Source: Cydia pomonella (lineage: Eukaryota > Arthropoda > Insecta > Lepidoptera > Tortricidae). From it: 64,000 nt of DNA. The position numbers and the translations under genes are program-made. Shown here in pieces: positions 33,150 to 44,151 of the stretch (within the stretch, counting starts at the first letter, position 1; each line of letters opens with the position of its first letter). The notes under the pieces were generated by a model. That model ran no database searches. It was not told the origin of the DNA and saw only the letters and a list, made by a program, of their open reading frames with translations. Where the stretch lies: positions 3,349,692-3,413,691 of the forward strand of contig NC_084717.1 in the NCBI RefSeq assembly GCF_033807575.1. Reading direction: 5' to 3'.

Positions 33150-33360
33150 TGGAGCGCCATCTAACGACATTAAACGCTTCACTATCAAACTGGCATCATT
33201 GACCGAGTCTAAGCAATGATTCCGTAATCCCGATGTGATATCAAGTAATAACGCCTACGCACTCGAAATCATTGACACATCAACGTAAGTAACGTAACGT
33301 TGTACCGTATGAGTTAAATTTAGTTACCGAATTACCTGCTAGATGTCGTTGTACCGTGTG
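33150..33360. repeat. Interspersed repeat Y, copy 1
   Basis: It shares TATCAAACTGGCATCATTGA, GCAATGATTCC, GAGTAATAACGCCTACGCAC-like and CATTGAC blocks with 33960-34140 in the same orientation. Confidence 0.5.
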
Positions 33361-33721
33361 TGAAAAATCCTACTTCGCGCTATAAAGATTTTTCCGGGAA
33401 ACATGACCTCTGGCTGGTATTTTTAATTATCTTTAAGCTTTGCATCTATAAGTGACAGACAGAGTTGTACACGTCAAGTTATTATTACTATAGAGAAGTC
33501 ATACAAACAAACTAGGTAATGAAATAGTCGAAATCGCGACCCAAACATCGTTGGCGGAGCGCCGTAAAATTGGCGCTTCATTTCTATGGTTTGTTGTCAT
33601 AACAACAACAACTCATGGCGCAAAATACTGTGCCGGTTCTACATATACATAGTAATAATAATAGTTCAATGGTTGTACATTACCGATTGATTACACTGTT
33701 GTATGGCCAATATGAGACTAC

Positions 33722-33900
33722 CAGGCAAATCCGAACGTACACTGACATCAAATCAATAGCTGTCATCCGCGCGGGCATCTCGCTCGCACTAATACTTTTG
33801 CGGACAAGTCTGAGCGAAATGAACACGCGAATGACGGCTAACTGTTAGGATTCCAATATCGTTCTAAAATCGGTTTGATATGCATGTTCAAATTGGCCTG
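33722..33900. mobile_element. MITE family A, copy 6 (complete)
   Basis: It starts CAGGCAAATCCGAACGTACA and ends ATGTTCAAATTGGCCTG. 179 bp, almost the same length as copy 1. No target duplication visible. Confidence 0.6.
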
Positions 33901-33959
33901 TATGAATGTTTTTATTTTTGTATTGGTAGAGATATCAATTTGTTTAGAGAATACTCTCT

Positions 33960-34140
33960 TGCGACATTGAAATCTTCGCTATCAAACTTGCATCATGACC
34001 GAGCTACTAATAAATCACGCAATGATTCCCGATGCAGTGTGAGATACGAGTAATGATGCCTACGCACTGGAAACCATTGACGCGTCGGCGTTCATCTATT
34101 GTTGGGTTGTTGGGCAATGCCACCGTTGACGTGTTAGATG
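33960..34140. repeat. Interspersed repeat Y, copy 2
   Basis: Second copy of the 33150-33360 unit. The family A MITE lies between the two. Confidence 0.5.
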
Positions 34141-34690
34141 AGCTTTGCTTTCTTCGGTTCATTCAACTGTACTCTGACATTGGGCATCTTTTACATATCC
34201 AAATTTAATGTATCAGTATTAACCATAGAGACTACAAATACATCTTTGTTATATTATAGTAATTATTTGTTTTATGATTATTATTATGTAATGTATTACC
34301 GAAGTATTGATTGTTGTAGTTATAATAGTCACTATGTGACGTCACTGTAAATGTTCTATTGACTTGTAAAAGAATCCTGGAGGCCTACTAGCAGAATACA
34401 TTTTTGAATTTTCATCCGGTTTAGGCTTTAGAAAAATAATTATTTATAGTTGCGAAGTTTTTTTTAGTATTACTTGCCTGCTCCCGACTGAGATGGCATA
34501 TTTACCTTCTGGACCATCGAAATGGGAATTCTGTAAAAAATGTAACGACATAAGGCTGAGCGTAATTTTGTAAAGATTTTGTAAAGTATAGAACGTCCTT
34601 GCGGTGCAGTGTGCGTAACTAAAGGACGTACCATACTTTGCAAAATCTGCTCTGCCCTGCGCTGCGTGGAACTGCGTCGCCTGCGTCTCG
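34141..34690. other. Intergenic, nothing recognised
   Basis: No gene recognised. Confidence 0.4.
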
Positions 34691-34691
34691 G

Positions 34692-34824
34692 CATATTGTC
34701 GGGGATAGTGCAATACCGTGTAACTAACAAAGTCGAAAGAGTTCGAAATTCAAACAGTGTACAAGCTAATTGGACCTTACTGCATTTGTTATTTACGCGG
34801 TATTGCACTATCCCCGACGATATG
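34692..34824. mobile_element. Hairpin MITE
   Basis: CATATTGTCGGGGATAGTGC and the inverse GCACTATCCCCGACGATATG are about 27-bp arms with two mismatches. Overlapping open frames on both strands come from the palindrome. Confidence 0.55.
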
Positions 34825-35476
34825 CTTAATAGCCTCATCCACGGGTTTGGACCTATTCAGAGTTCAATCGTTATTGATATGATGCGAGCTTCGACTCCCA
34901 GAAACACAAATAAAGTTAAAAATTTAATTTGGAATGCCACTTTACATTTGGCAGAGTTTTGATAAGTAATGACCCAAAAAGCTCGGATTTTTTTTTATTT
35001 GACAGAAGCTTTAAATACACTTTACAATTTAAGCCTAAAGGTGCAAAAAAACCTTTGAGAAACCTCTGGACCAGCGAGATGGCCATTCGATGTTTGAGAG
35101 CATGCGCTATGGAATGGGCCACGTGTAGATGCGTACTTTACTATCGCTGGCCCATTACCTTTGATCTGCGGACGAAAAATCGACCATCCCATCGCCATTC
35201 CGCCGCGCCGTAACTCATTCGACGTCACGACCCATCCACGCTGGCCCATTGCCAGTCCTCATTGTCAACCAGTTTGATGGCCCATCGTGTAGAGGAGCCA
35301 TAAGATCTAATAAATACACTAAAACACCCACATAAGCGAATGTAGGCTAGGGTGACCGTTTTGTGTCGATTCATATAAGAAGAATAATTATTTTCGTCTT
35401 ACCTCACTTGACAAATACTTAAAATGAAGCTGCGAAAATAATCACATAATCTCAAAATTTAAATCTGACCCGGCTC
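34825..35476. other. Intergenic, nothing recognised
   Basis: A CTGGCCCATT motif recurs at 35150 and 35241, but no family or gene was recognised. Confidence 0.4.
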
Positions 35477-36186
35477 TCTAAAGACGAAAGTGGAGAACGC
35501 GCGCAAAATCATCTTTTCATACAAACATTCACATTTTCCTCTCTGCATAATAATATTAACATTATTGAAAATATTTGGACACAATTTGTTATATATCATG
35601 GAATGAAATCCGTTTTTTAAATCGTAAATTTTACAAAAATCATAAAATCTAACTAACTAACTGCTTTGGTTCAGTTCAGCCATCCAAAAAGAATCTTGGC
35701 CTCCGAAACGAGAGAACGCCACCTGTCCCGATCCAGCGCGGTCTCCTGCCATGAATTGGCATTCAGCCGACGCAGGTCCGCCTCCACGACATCACACCAG
35801 CGGTACCTGGGGCGCCCGATCGGTCGACGGCCGGTTGGTCGCCTCAAGTACGCTTCCTTGACTACGCGATCCTCCCCCATTCTGAGTAGGTGACCGAGCC
35901 AGCGAAGTCTGTGGGATTTAGTTACGCCGATGATATTGGGCTCAGCCACCAACTCTTCGATGTCGGCATTTTTCCGGATCCTCCAGGAGCCGTCGTCACT
36001 TCGGACAGGTCCCAGGATCTTCCTGAGCACTTTTATCATTAAATCTAAAAAATTCAAATGTCGGCATAGAGGTATGGTTAATGTACATCAAATTATGTAA
36101 AAAGATTTTTCCATAATGTCAATATCCAGAGAGGAAAATAGGGACTACGTTTATATGGAGAAGCGCCCGTCCTCTTTCCTCTCACG
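35477..36186. mobile_element. MITE family F, copy 2, split by a LINE
   Basis: Left arm 35477-35652 and right arm 36041-36186 match 10075-10436 (GTGGAGAACGCGC, and TCCAGAGAGGAAAATAGGGA). The LINE between them is flanked by an AAATCTAA duplication. Confidence 0.65.
35653..36040 (-). pseudogene. LINE-a ORF2 C-terminal fragment, best preserved
   Basis: A minus-strand frame of about 120 codons (stop near 35671) reads RLRWLGHLLRMGEDRVVKEA, RRPTGRRPIGRPRYRWCDVV, then ALDRDRWRSLVSEAK. This is the standard C-terminal end of a lepidopteran LINE reverse transcriptase protein, past the catalytic domain. A TTAG-repeat tail is at 35653-35662 (plus strand CTAACTAACT). It is flanked by AAATCTAA at 35645-35652 and 36041-36048. 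The frame is still open, so the insertion is relatively young. Confidence 0.8.
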
Positions 36187-37257
36187 AGTAATGAAGGCCG
36201 AGTAAGAAATTTCTTGTTCAAATTTTATTCAAGGTCATACTGAAGCTTAGAGGGTAAGGTTGAATAAACCTGTAACTTTAATGTAAGGTCTTACGTATTT
36301 TTAAGTTCTAGGATTAATTATTCCTAGAACTTAATAAACACTTTTGCTTTAGCGTCACGTTTTTGAATGAATATTGAATTACAAAGTTGGTTAATGGCAG
36401 AGAAGACCTTGAAACCTTATTCAAGTACCTTTTATGATCCAAATTGTTTCTAGACAGCACATGACGTGAACTGTGCCACTAATATTGTGCCGTCAATAAT
36501 CACGCAGGCCTATTTTATTATACTTAGTGTATCTTCTGTAATAAAAAAAAACCTGTGCTCAAGGATTAAATGATTTTAAAGCTTTAACGAAACCTCTTAC
36601 ATTTTTATCTCCTTTCTTCAATTAATCAACTCTTTTAACCGCTCGCCGGGCTTATAAATGAACAGTACTGACCCTTCGACTCCATCCATCTTGGTCGCAG
36701 CAGGTCTGCATTTGTCAACAATCTGCCTTGTGGCATTATTACTAACAAAACGTCGTATGAAACCTATAGTTATAGCTCTTATACGACCTTTCTACGGGCA
36801 CCGTCAACTATTTGTCCACTGCATGCAACGCCTACGTCTGTGACTCTATCCATCACCTATACGACCTCGGAAAAGCACGGGACATTCTAAATGTTTCACA
36901 TCCATTGCCGCTTTTCTTCGAACTTTATTTACCTCGTTTTGTACTTACGCGTTAATGGATGTTCAAAGATGGTGAAGATTAGTTGTTGTATTACTGTTTT
37001 GGTGAAGGTAAGCGTTGTACGTGCTTTCACGGAGCCCTGTTGACAGTATCGGCTTGTTTTGATGTATGGACGTTGTTGCCGTTATAAGACTTAGTCGCTT
37101 GTGTTAGGACAAATAAAAGGTTGTCGGGTTTTGACACTTCTGCATTTTTGTAAAGGCATTTGTAATTTTATTTGATGCAGTGCTATATTCTGCGTACGTA
37201 CTCAGACTGTACCTTCTAGCTTCTAGTTCTTTGTACGATGTAGTTTTTTTCTGTTTA
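36187..37257. other. Intergenic with one 32-bp palindrome
   Basis: No gene recognised. 36302-36333 is a near-perfect palindrome (TAAGTTCTAGGATTAATTAT and its inverse). A 61-codon frame at 36658-36843 has no known motif. Confidence 0.4.
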
Positions 37258-37426
37258 GGGCGTCCGCCAGCTGGCGCGGTTGCACGGAGCGGGTGAGCGG
37301 GTTAGCGAAAAATAGTATGAGTAAAGCTGGCTAGCGCGGACGCGTGCTACGGATTCTACGTACTCGTGCAATTGTACCCGCGTGCGTGTGCCCGCTCCGT
37401 GCACCCGCGCCAGCTAGCGGACGCCC
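37258..37426. mobile_element. PIF/Harbinger-like GC-rich MITE, copy 1
   Basis: The ends GGGCGTCCGCCAGCTGGCGC and the inverse CCAGCTAGCGGACGCCC are flanked by TTA (37255-37257 and 37427-37429). GCACGGAGCGGG also pairs inside. Unusually GC-rich for this region. Related to 38636-38802. Confidence 0.7.
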
Positions 37427-37639
37427 TTACTCCGCGCAGGTATGATTAAACCAAATAGACTGGAGGTCTGTTCAGATAGTAATTAATTTGTAGTTCAGTT
37501 TTTTATAGGCATGTCTCCAACGGGACAATTTTGCCAACATCGTGTTTTGTAAGAGCGTGATCGATTGATATAGGTATAATAGGTATCTCAATAGGTATGT
37601 CAAAAGTGTGCTCGTAGAGCATGACGTTGTTCGGTAGAT

Positions 37640-37990
37640 ACTTTTAGTAAAGCTGTATCTGGACTATACAAATGGCTACGATGAATTGCCGGGTGTTTTT
37701 GATTGATTTTGGTTAAACGCATTTCAATTTTCAAGAGTACTCGTAATTATGCTCAACAAGGGGGGGAGGGGGTTAGGGTCGGCAACGCGCATGTAACTCC
37801 TCTGGACACATAGGCTACGGATACTGCTTACCATGCTTGGTAAGGTAAGGTATTGGCGGGCTGTATGCTTGTTTGCCACCGACGTAGTATAAAAATATAT
37901 ATATAAGCTTCACTTTCCATGTTAGTTCACTGCATAATAAGCTATCAATATTACACTTACAACATAAATGAGCAAAATCCAAAACAAATA
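37640..37990. repeat. Interspersed repeat Z, copy 2, split
   Basis: It shares GCATAATAAGCTATCAATAT and flanking blocks with 17870-18090. A LINE-b tail occupies 37757-37902. Confidence 0.45.
37757..37902 (+). mobile_element. LINE-b 3' end
   Basis: AGGGTCGGCAACGCGCATGT, GGACACATAGGCTACGGATA and TTGTTTGCCACCGACGTAGT, with a small internal change (TTGGTAAGGTAAGG) and A-rich end. Confidence 0.7.
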
Positions 37991-38635
37991 TTCTCAAGAC
38001 TACTTCGCCATTTTGAAGTTTAACTGGAAATCCTAATTTGTAAAGGACATGATCTGTCAGTTGTCAAAAGTCACATTTCTCGTAGAAGAAATCACTATCT
38101 ACTTAAATAGACTTCACTGTTACAATTTTATGTATGAAAGCGTTCGCATTTGTTTCTGTTATAGCTTTGTTGGACTTTAAATGTTTAATTTAGCGTTTTC
38201 ATTTGCTACGTCACTCGCTGTCAAAAAACACATTGTACAATCCGCCCCTGTCATTAACCATACAACCCCTGTTCCACTCCGCTGTCGTCTGTCGCCCGTG
38301 TGACTGCCGTCGTTAATCAGTGGTAAATTGAGTTACACGGCCAGCAGAAGGTTCTGGAAGGGGCTACTGTACTCTTTGCCGAGGGTTGGAAAAGTCTCGA
38401 GAATTTGGACGGGAAAAAGTAAGTTACAGAAACAAAAACCTGGCTGCAGTTTTGTCCGTCTCTCAACTGTAACGAATGTCATGTCACCTCATACATTGTA
38501 ACTAGAAAAACGGCGTAGGCCCCGTGCTACTTAGATACTCCAATTCTCCGGGAGTGGGGTAAAAAACTGGTAGCTGTTGTTGTATTGTGCATATATCCAT
38601 AAGCAACCCAGCTTAGTGAATCGTGGTTAAAGTAA

Positions 38636-38802
38636 GGGCATCCGCAACGTCGCGCGTATTCACGGAGCGGGCGAGCGGGTTAACGAAATATTAGTAGGTA
38701 TAAGCGCCGCTATCTGACGCGGGCGCGTGCGGCGGATTTTATCTATAATTTCACCCGCGCGCGTGCGACGCTCTGTGCACTCGCGCGATGTTGCGGGCGA
38801 CC
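38636..38802. mobile_element. PIF/Harbinger-like GC-rich MITE, copy 2
   Basis: GGGCATCCGCAACGTCGCGC pairs with GCGCGATGTTGCGGGCGACC. TAA-type bases flank both ends. It is a diverged relative of 37258-37426 with the same CACGGAGCGGGCGAGCGGGT core. Confidence 0.6.
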
Positions 38803-38805
38803 TTA

Positions 38806-39960
38806 AAATAACCAAAAAATACACCTTTGTAACAAAAAAAAATTACCCTGATCCACTGATCAATCCCTTTTAGATGGATTGAACTATTACTACTTGCAGA
38901 ACTGGCACAGAGAACCAGTATTTTGCGCCATGAGTCGTTGTTGTTGTTGTTATTGTTTTGATAACAAACCATACAAGCGGAGCGTGAATCTTGCAACCTA
39001 CACGCGTAAGCGCCATGAATTTTTACGGCGCTTATGACGTTTTGGTCGTGTAGTACAGGTTACGATTGCGACAATTCATTGTTTGGTAATAATAACTTAA
39101 CATTTAGATAAGGCTTTTTGACTTCACTAGCATATCTACTAATCAACACACTTTGCTCTAGGGCATCAAACCCTTCTAATCAACGTCCCTGTTTACAGTC
39201 AAGGTATACACTTTTTACTTTATTTCTCTGGCCAGTACTGACAGCAACAATAAAGTAAATTAATAAATATTATAGGACAATCTTACACGACTCACAACCT
39301 CAGCTATTATCGAAGATCCTCATGTCTTTGAAATAAGGCCTAATAACTGTCAGTTAAGAGGCTGTCAACACCCAATGTCCTTGAAATTGATGTTACTTAA
39401 ACAGTTTTTTAAGAAAGACTATTTGTTTTAGTCAAGTAAGAAAAATATATGTTCATATTAATTATATTTCAAAGACCGTGGTTGTACTCGATACATGATT
39501 GAATGAAATCGGCTCGATAGAAAATAATTGCAAGGATTGGTCTTAAAATCACAATTAAACGGTTCTATGTCTTTATTGTTTTGACTTATGGGTCTGCAAT
39601 TAAAATCACAATTTCAAAACCTTTATATCTAAACCGCTCTTGAGTAAAATATTACACTAATAATTCATTTTTTTTATTTAAATATTTTTCTTATTATCCC
39701 TTGCCCAGGCCCAGTAACATGCGACAGTGCTATCTCATTTACTCCGATACAAATAGACAGTGTGCGCGCTTTAGGTATTGACAGCCTCTTAACAACGTAG
39801 GCGATGATACGCTTGTGCTTGTGACTCGTTCCACAACTCAGACATAGATATCCGTCACTCGATGGGGCATATAATCAATAAATATTTTAGAACAATCTTA
39901 CACAAATCGACTCGGTTCGACAGTAAGCTTAACTTGATCACTTATGTGTGGTGACCTCGA
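38806..39960. other. Intergenic with SINE S2 tail scraps
   Basis: No gene recognised. Two short minus-strand S2 tail-like pieces (AATATTATAGGACAATCTTA at about 39266, and AATATTTTAGAACAATCTTA at about 39880). The rest unrecognised. Confidence 0.4.
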
Positions 39961-39964
39961 TTGT

Positions 39965-40283
39965 CAGGCCAATTCCAACAATGTAATGTGATACTGATCT
40001 AATATGGATCTGAACATCATTCCAATATGAGATGGTTCCAATCTCCTTTAGAGGACCTGCTGAATTGCGCATCATGTCAACCAAACACTTCATATCATTA
40101 ATTGCATATCAGTATCTTATCGGAATGAGATCTAATAACTAAAATTCAAATCCTAAAACGTCACTTTTAACACTGGCAGAACTGATCTGTCAGTGTTAAA
40201 AGTGACGTTTAGGATACGTACTGACGTATCCTATCAGAATCATATTGGAATGAAATTTAATAACTAAAACACGAATTGGCCTG
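39965..40283. mobile_element. MITE family A, long copy 7
   Basis: It starts CAGGCCAATTCCAACA and ends CACGAATTGGCCTG. At 319 bp it is longer than copies 1 and 6 because it contains another palindrome (AAACGTCACTTTTAACACTG and inverse, 40156-40213). Confidence 0.55.
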
Positions 40284-40327
40284 TGTATTATGTGTTCCGT
40301 CCAGTAGTTGTTGGTGTCATCGTAATA

Positions 40328-40495
40328 TTTTTTTTATACTACGTCGGTGGCAAACAAGCATGCAGTCCGCCTGATGGTGAGCAGTCTCCGCAGCCTATGG
40401 CTGCCTGCAACTCCAGAGGAGTTACATGCGTGTTGCCGACCCTAACACTCCGCACCCTCGTTGAGCTCTGGCAACCTCACTCACCGGCAGAATAA
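40328..40495 (-). mobile_element. LINE-b 3' end
   Basis: The inverse of the tail: T-run, TATACTACGTCGGTGGCAAA, ... GTTGAGCTCTGGCAACCTCA. It extends further than most copies and overlaps the UTR of 9380-9752. Confidence 0.7.
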
Positions 40496-40782
40496 TAATA
40501 CGAAAATCGTGATCTTCTAGCGTCTTTCACAATAATATGGCTTTCCTCCATCGATTACTGTAGTATCCTGTGTATATGTTGTTGTTATGCAAGATCTATT
40601 GGAGCGTAGTCTACGTTCAGAGAGGTCGTGACCGCGTAGGCCCGTATTCTCTAATCAGATTAAGTGAGGGCACTTCCCTCCGACGATACGTGGACAGGGC
40701 TAATAGTGAACTGTATTTATTTACACATTGGCTGACTGCGCGCTTTGTATCATGATGGTGGCTAACAACCGTATGACTCCTG

Positions 40783-40914
40783 AGGGCGTAGCCAAGATGA
40801 CAATCGTATAACGACAAACGAAATGTATCGGGAATGACAAATGCTACGTACGTGGTTTTTTCCATACATTATTTTAAGTTTTCTATTAACGATTATCATC
40901 TTGGCTAGGCTCTC
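40783..40914. mobile_element. Hairpin MITE, family B, copy 3
   Basis: GGGCGTAGCCAAGATGACAA and the inverse TATCATCTTGGCTAGGCTC. Same layout as 11799-11934. Confidence 0.6.
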
Positions 40915-41149
40915 TGATACTGTTGGAGAAGGTGCTGTATCTGATGGTGAAGATCTGTTATCGATAGTGTTGTGAGTCAATTTATTTGCAATTTTTCGCA
41001 AATTTTTCATTCAATCCTATAGAAAGGGGCGCCGGGGCCACACGCGCCGCGCTTAGCATGAAGATGATTTCGATGTTAGTGATTGTCATTTAATCGAATC
41101 GATCAAATAAGAGTGCTGGAGTAGAAATAAATTAATAGTTTAAAAAACA

Positions 41150-41515
41150 CTAGAAAAACACGCTTTTCCTGATCGTGTTCAAAGTCCATTACGTGACCTT
41201 TCTCACAAGTGCAAACACGACTATGATACGATATTCCATCATGGAATGCCAGTGCCTATCTTCCGGCTTCGTCATCAGAACTTGAAACCTAATCGTGGTC
41301 AAATTTCATTACAAGACTTTTCTAACAAATCCAAACACAGCTATATGATACCATGTTCCATCATGAAGTTCCAGTTCATATCTTCCGGCTCCATCATCAG
41401 ATCAGTTCGACAGTACCATATTATTGTATTGTCATCAGAACTACATACAGCTGCCAATTTTCATGACGCTACGATCCTTGGAAGATGGTTAAATTAGTTA
41501 CCTTAGACTCCATTA
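41150..41515 (+). repeat. Interspersed repeat W, copy 4 (diverged)
   Basis: It has ATCTTCCGGCTCCATCATCA, GATCAGTTCGACAGTACCAT and TATTGTATTGTCATC. An internal near-duplicate (CTTCCGGCTTCGTCATCAGA at about 41260) suggests a tandem doubling. Confidence 0.5.
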
Positions 41516-41538
41516 CATAGTTAGTTACATACAACAGG

Positions 41539-43407
41539 CAGTGCCGGATTAACCCTTAAGCAAAATAAGCACTTGCTTAGGGCACCACGTCTAGGGGGGG
41601 CACCAAAATCGGAGGAAAAAAAAACGTGCAGGTTGCATCAGCATCGTAGTCGTAGTGGAGTATGTTATGTACACGAAACTTCATGATACGTGTGCAAGTA
41701 CGAGTACTCATCTAATAACGAAGGGTCATAAAGGTAAGAGAGTGAGGACACGTAAGCACGTCTCCAACGTAGGCCTTCGCTTTGACCTTACGCGGAGGGC
41801 CTTGGGGCCAAAAACCAAGCTTTTGGCCAAGCTCATGGCCAAAAATCTTACCATGGCCAGCCGATTTTTTCGTAGATTACCGATATTGTAGCGAACTCTG
41901 CACTCTTGCACGCCAGATTCGTCAGCTAGGCCGAGTTGCTGCAGTGCCGCGATCCTACGACCTAATTGTCAAAATAAAGGGCCCCGCGAATTCCGTAAAC
42001 CAAAAGCATCTTATCAAGTCGTGCTTTCGAGTTGAGCCAAAGGCCAAGTAGTAGGAGAACCGTGATATGTTTGTTTTGAAGCCACTCTTTTGCAGTTCGG
42101 CGTTAGGTCTTATGCGACGCTAGGCTAGTAGGCCTTATACTTTATGCAAAAGTCGATCTTCTGCCTCATTTTCACTTGCCCATAGATCCAATTCCAAGCT
42201 TTCTTCTCTCGCAGCTGGGCCTTCTGCCTTGCTCACACTTCACCACTGGTTGTATTGTATGAACAGTGAACACGCTCCGAACGTTCAGCCATTCCCACTC
42301 TGGTTTCTTCCAGCTCGACCTTTGGCCTCATTCACACGCGCTGATCGAACGCTCCGCGTCAGCCTTATAAAAAGCTAAATCTTAGACTTTGCCTTTAAAA
42401 ACACTGATTTAAACTTTCACGACTTAGGTCAATCAAATTAGATAAAAAAATAGCGTGTTGAGGAACTAATTCCCAGCAAGCTGGAAATCGTTTTAATACT
42501 TTCACTTGGTCCTAAATACGTGTAATCCGAGTTTATTCAATCCCAGGAGGTGTGCGTACATTTTTATCTCAAAAATTTCTTCAAGAACGATTTGTTGTTG
42601 TTGCTAAGAGATCCTTAGGAGATATTTTTTTCCTTGGATTGCCAAACCACTCGATAGGTACACCTCCTGAAGGTACACCTCCTGGGACGGAGCAAACTCG
42701 GATTACACGCATTTAGGACCAAAGGGAAGTAGGAAAACGATTTCCAGCTTGCTGAGAATTAATTCCTTAAAACTTGTCAGAGCTAAGCCCCCACTGAAGC
42801 TCTGCCTTTGCCCTCACATGAATAAGCTTCGCAGGAAAGCTCTTGAGGTTGCAAAACCCCTGTGCAAAGCACGGCCTACGTCCTACGTCTTCGCTTACAC
42901 TTGCGACATTGGTAAGATCGGCCTCCGGCCTTATGCGAAGCACGGTCTTCGAATTTGCTTACACTTGACCATTGTTTATTCCAAAGTCTGCTCCAATTAT
43001 AATCAAAATACACTGTTAAAAACTATCGGGTTACTCTGGGCAGGTGCATAAGTCATGTTACGCTACGAGAACCTTGTGAACCAAAGCAGGTTTTAATTTT
43101 AATCGCATAGTATAAAGCACACAATGATAGATAGATAATTTCGGTCATTTCGTTTAGGTCAGCTTTGATAAAGGTGACATTCATCATGGTGACTGCAGCA
43201 GTATTACTCGTACCTACTGTTGCAACATTACTGCTGCAGCACTGTCAATTTTCGTGATAAAATGATAACGGATTGAAAATTAAATTCTCAACAGTAATGT
43301 GGCAATAAAAGTCACTCAAATTACCAAGAAAATTCGATGTAATCTTGATGAGGGGGCACTATGGTCTAGAAATGCTTAGGGCATCAAAATATCTTAATCC
43401 GGCACTG
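41539..43407. mobile_element. hAT-like element, 1.87 kb, with perfect 8-bp TSD
   Basis: The ends CAGTGCCGGATTAA and TTAATCCGGCACTG are perfect inverse repeats (14 bp, then a weaker GCTTAGGGCA pairing). ACAACAGG stands immediately outside both ends (41531-41538 and 43408-43415). That fits hAT. No transposase frame survives. Short frames inside (41655-42051) look like low-complexity GGCC/CTTCG-rich DNA, not protein. An inner MITE sits at 42459-42770. Confidence 0.8.
42459..42770. mobile_element. MITE with about 95-bp arms nested in the hAT-like element
   Basis: Left: AATTCCCAGCAAGCTGGAAA, TTGGTCCTAAATACGTGTAA, CCCAGGAGGTGT. Right: the inverse of these, ending CTTGCTGAGAATTAATTCC. The arms are about 90 percent alike and the centre is AT-rich. 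Confidence 0.65.
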
Positions 43408-43437
43408 ACAACAGGTCGACCTAATAAAAGCGTGTTA

Positions 43438-43690
43438 ATAGTACATTACGATACAAGTGCGAAAAATAGGAAATTCAAAACGAGTGGAGATAAATTAAAA
43501 CATGACCGAAGGGAGTGTTTTAAATCGACACGAGTTTCGAATTACCTATTCGCACACATGTGACACGCACGCGATACATATCGTACAACGTTTTACAGTA
43601 CATATGGCCCTTTAAATGTTCGACACAGTAACGTAATATGCTAATTTTCGCACTAGTATGGTAAAGTAGCACCTTATGTACTGTAAAAAT
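43438..43690. mobile_element. MITE family E, copy 2
   Basis: AATAGTACATTACGATACAA start, GACCGAAGGGAGTGTTTTAA, TCGTACAACGTTTTACAGTA, and an end near GTACTGTAAAAAT. It fills most of the 321 bp between the two hAT-like elements. Confidence 0.65.
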
Positions 43691-43741
43691 CGTTTACATT
43701 CATTCTATACCTACTGATCTCTTGTAGTCAGGGACTGAAAA

Positions 43742-44113
43742 GGTACCCTTAAAAACGGTTTTGACCGGTCTTTTTAAAGGGTACCCGACCGTTAAACTAG
43801 CATTTCGGTACCGATATCAACGCTTTGGGTATCCAAATAAGCTTCCGTCCAAACGGTACCCTTAAATAAAAGTACCTTTAAACCAATTTTGAAACGGTAC
43901 CCGACCGTTGAAATAGCATTACGGAAGCGGTATCAATACTTTAGGTATCCAAACAAGCTTCCGTTCAAACGGTACCCTTAGACTTAAAAACAATTTTGAA
44001 AGGGTACCCGACCGTTAAAATAGCATTCCGGAAGCGATATCAATACTTTGGGTATCCAAACAAGCTTCCGTCCAAACGGTACCCTTAAGTAAAAGTATCT
44101 TGCCACGCGATCG
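43742..44113. repeat. Left subterminal repeat block (three units)
   Basis: About three units with spacing 116 and 107 bp (GCTTCCGTCC-type word at 43841, 43957 and 44064). Each unit has GGTACCCTTA, GGGTACCCGACCGTT, AGCATTCCGGAAGC and TTTGGGTATCCAAACAAGC. GGTACCC and inverse-like words occur densely, as expected of transposase-binding subterminal sites. Confidence 0.7.
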
Positions 44114-44151
44114 GATACCCCAATACAAACCGGTCACTCAATTTGAATGAT

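Noticed and set aside
34470..34962. Overlapping frames of 89-122 codons on both strands
   Set aside because: They arise from a palindromic MITE; no domain is visible in either.
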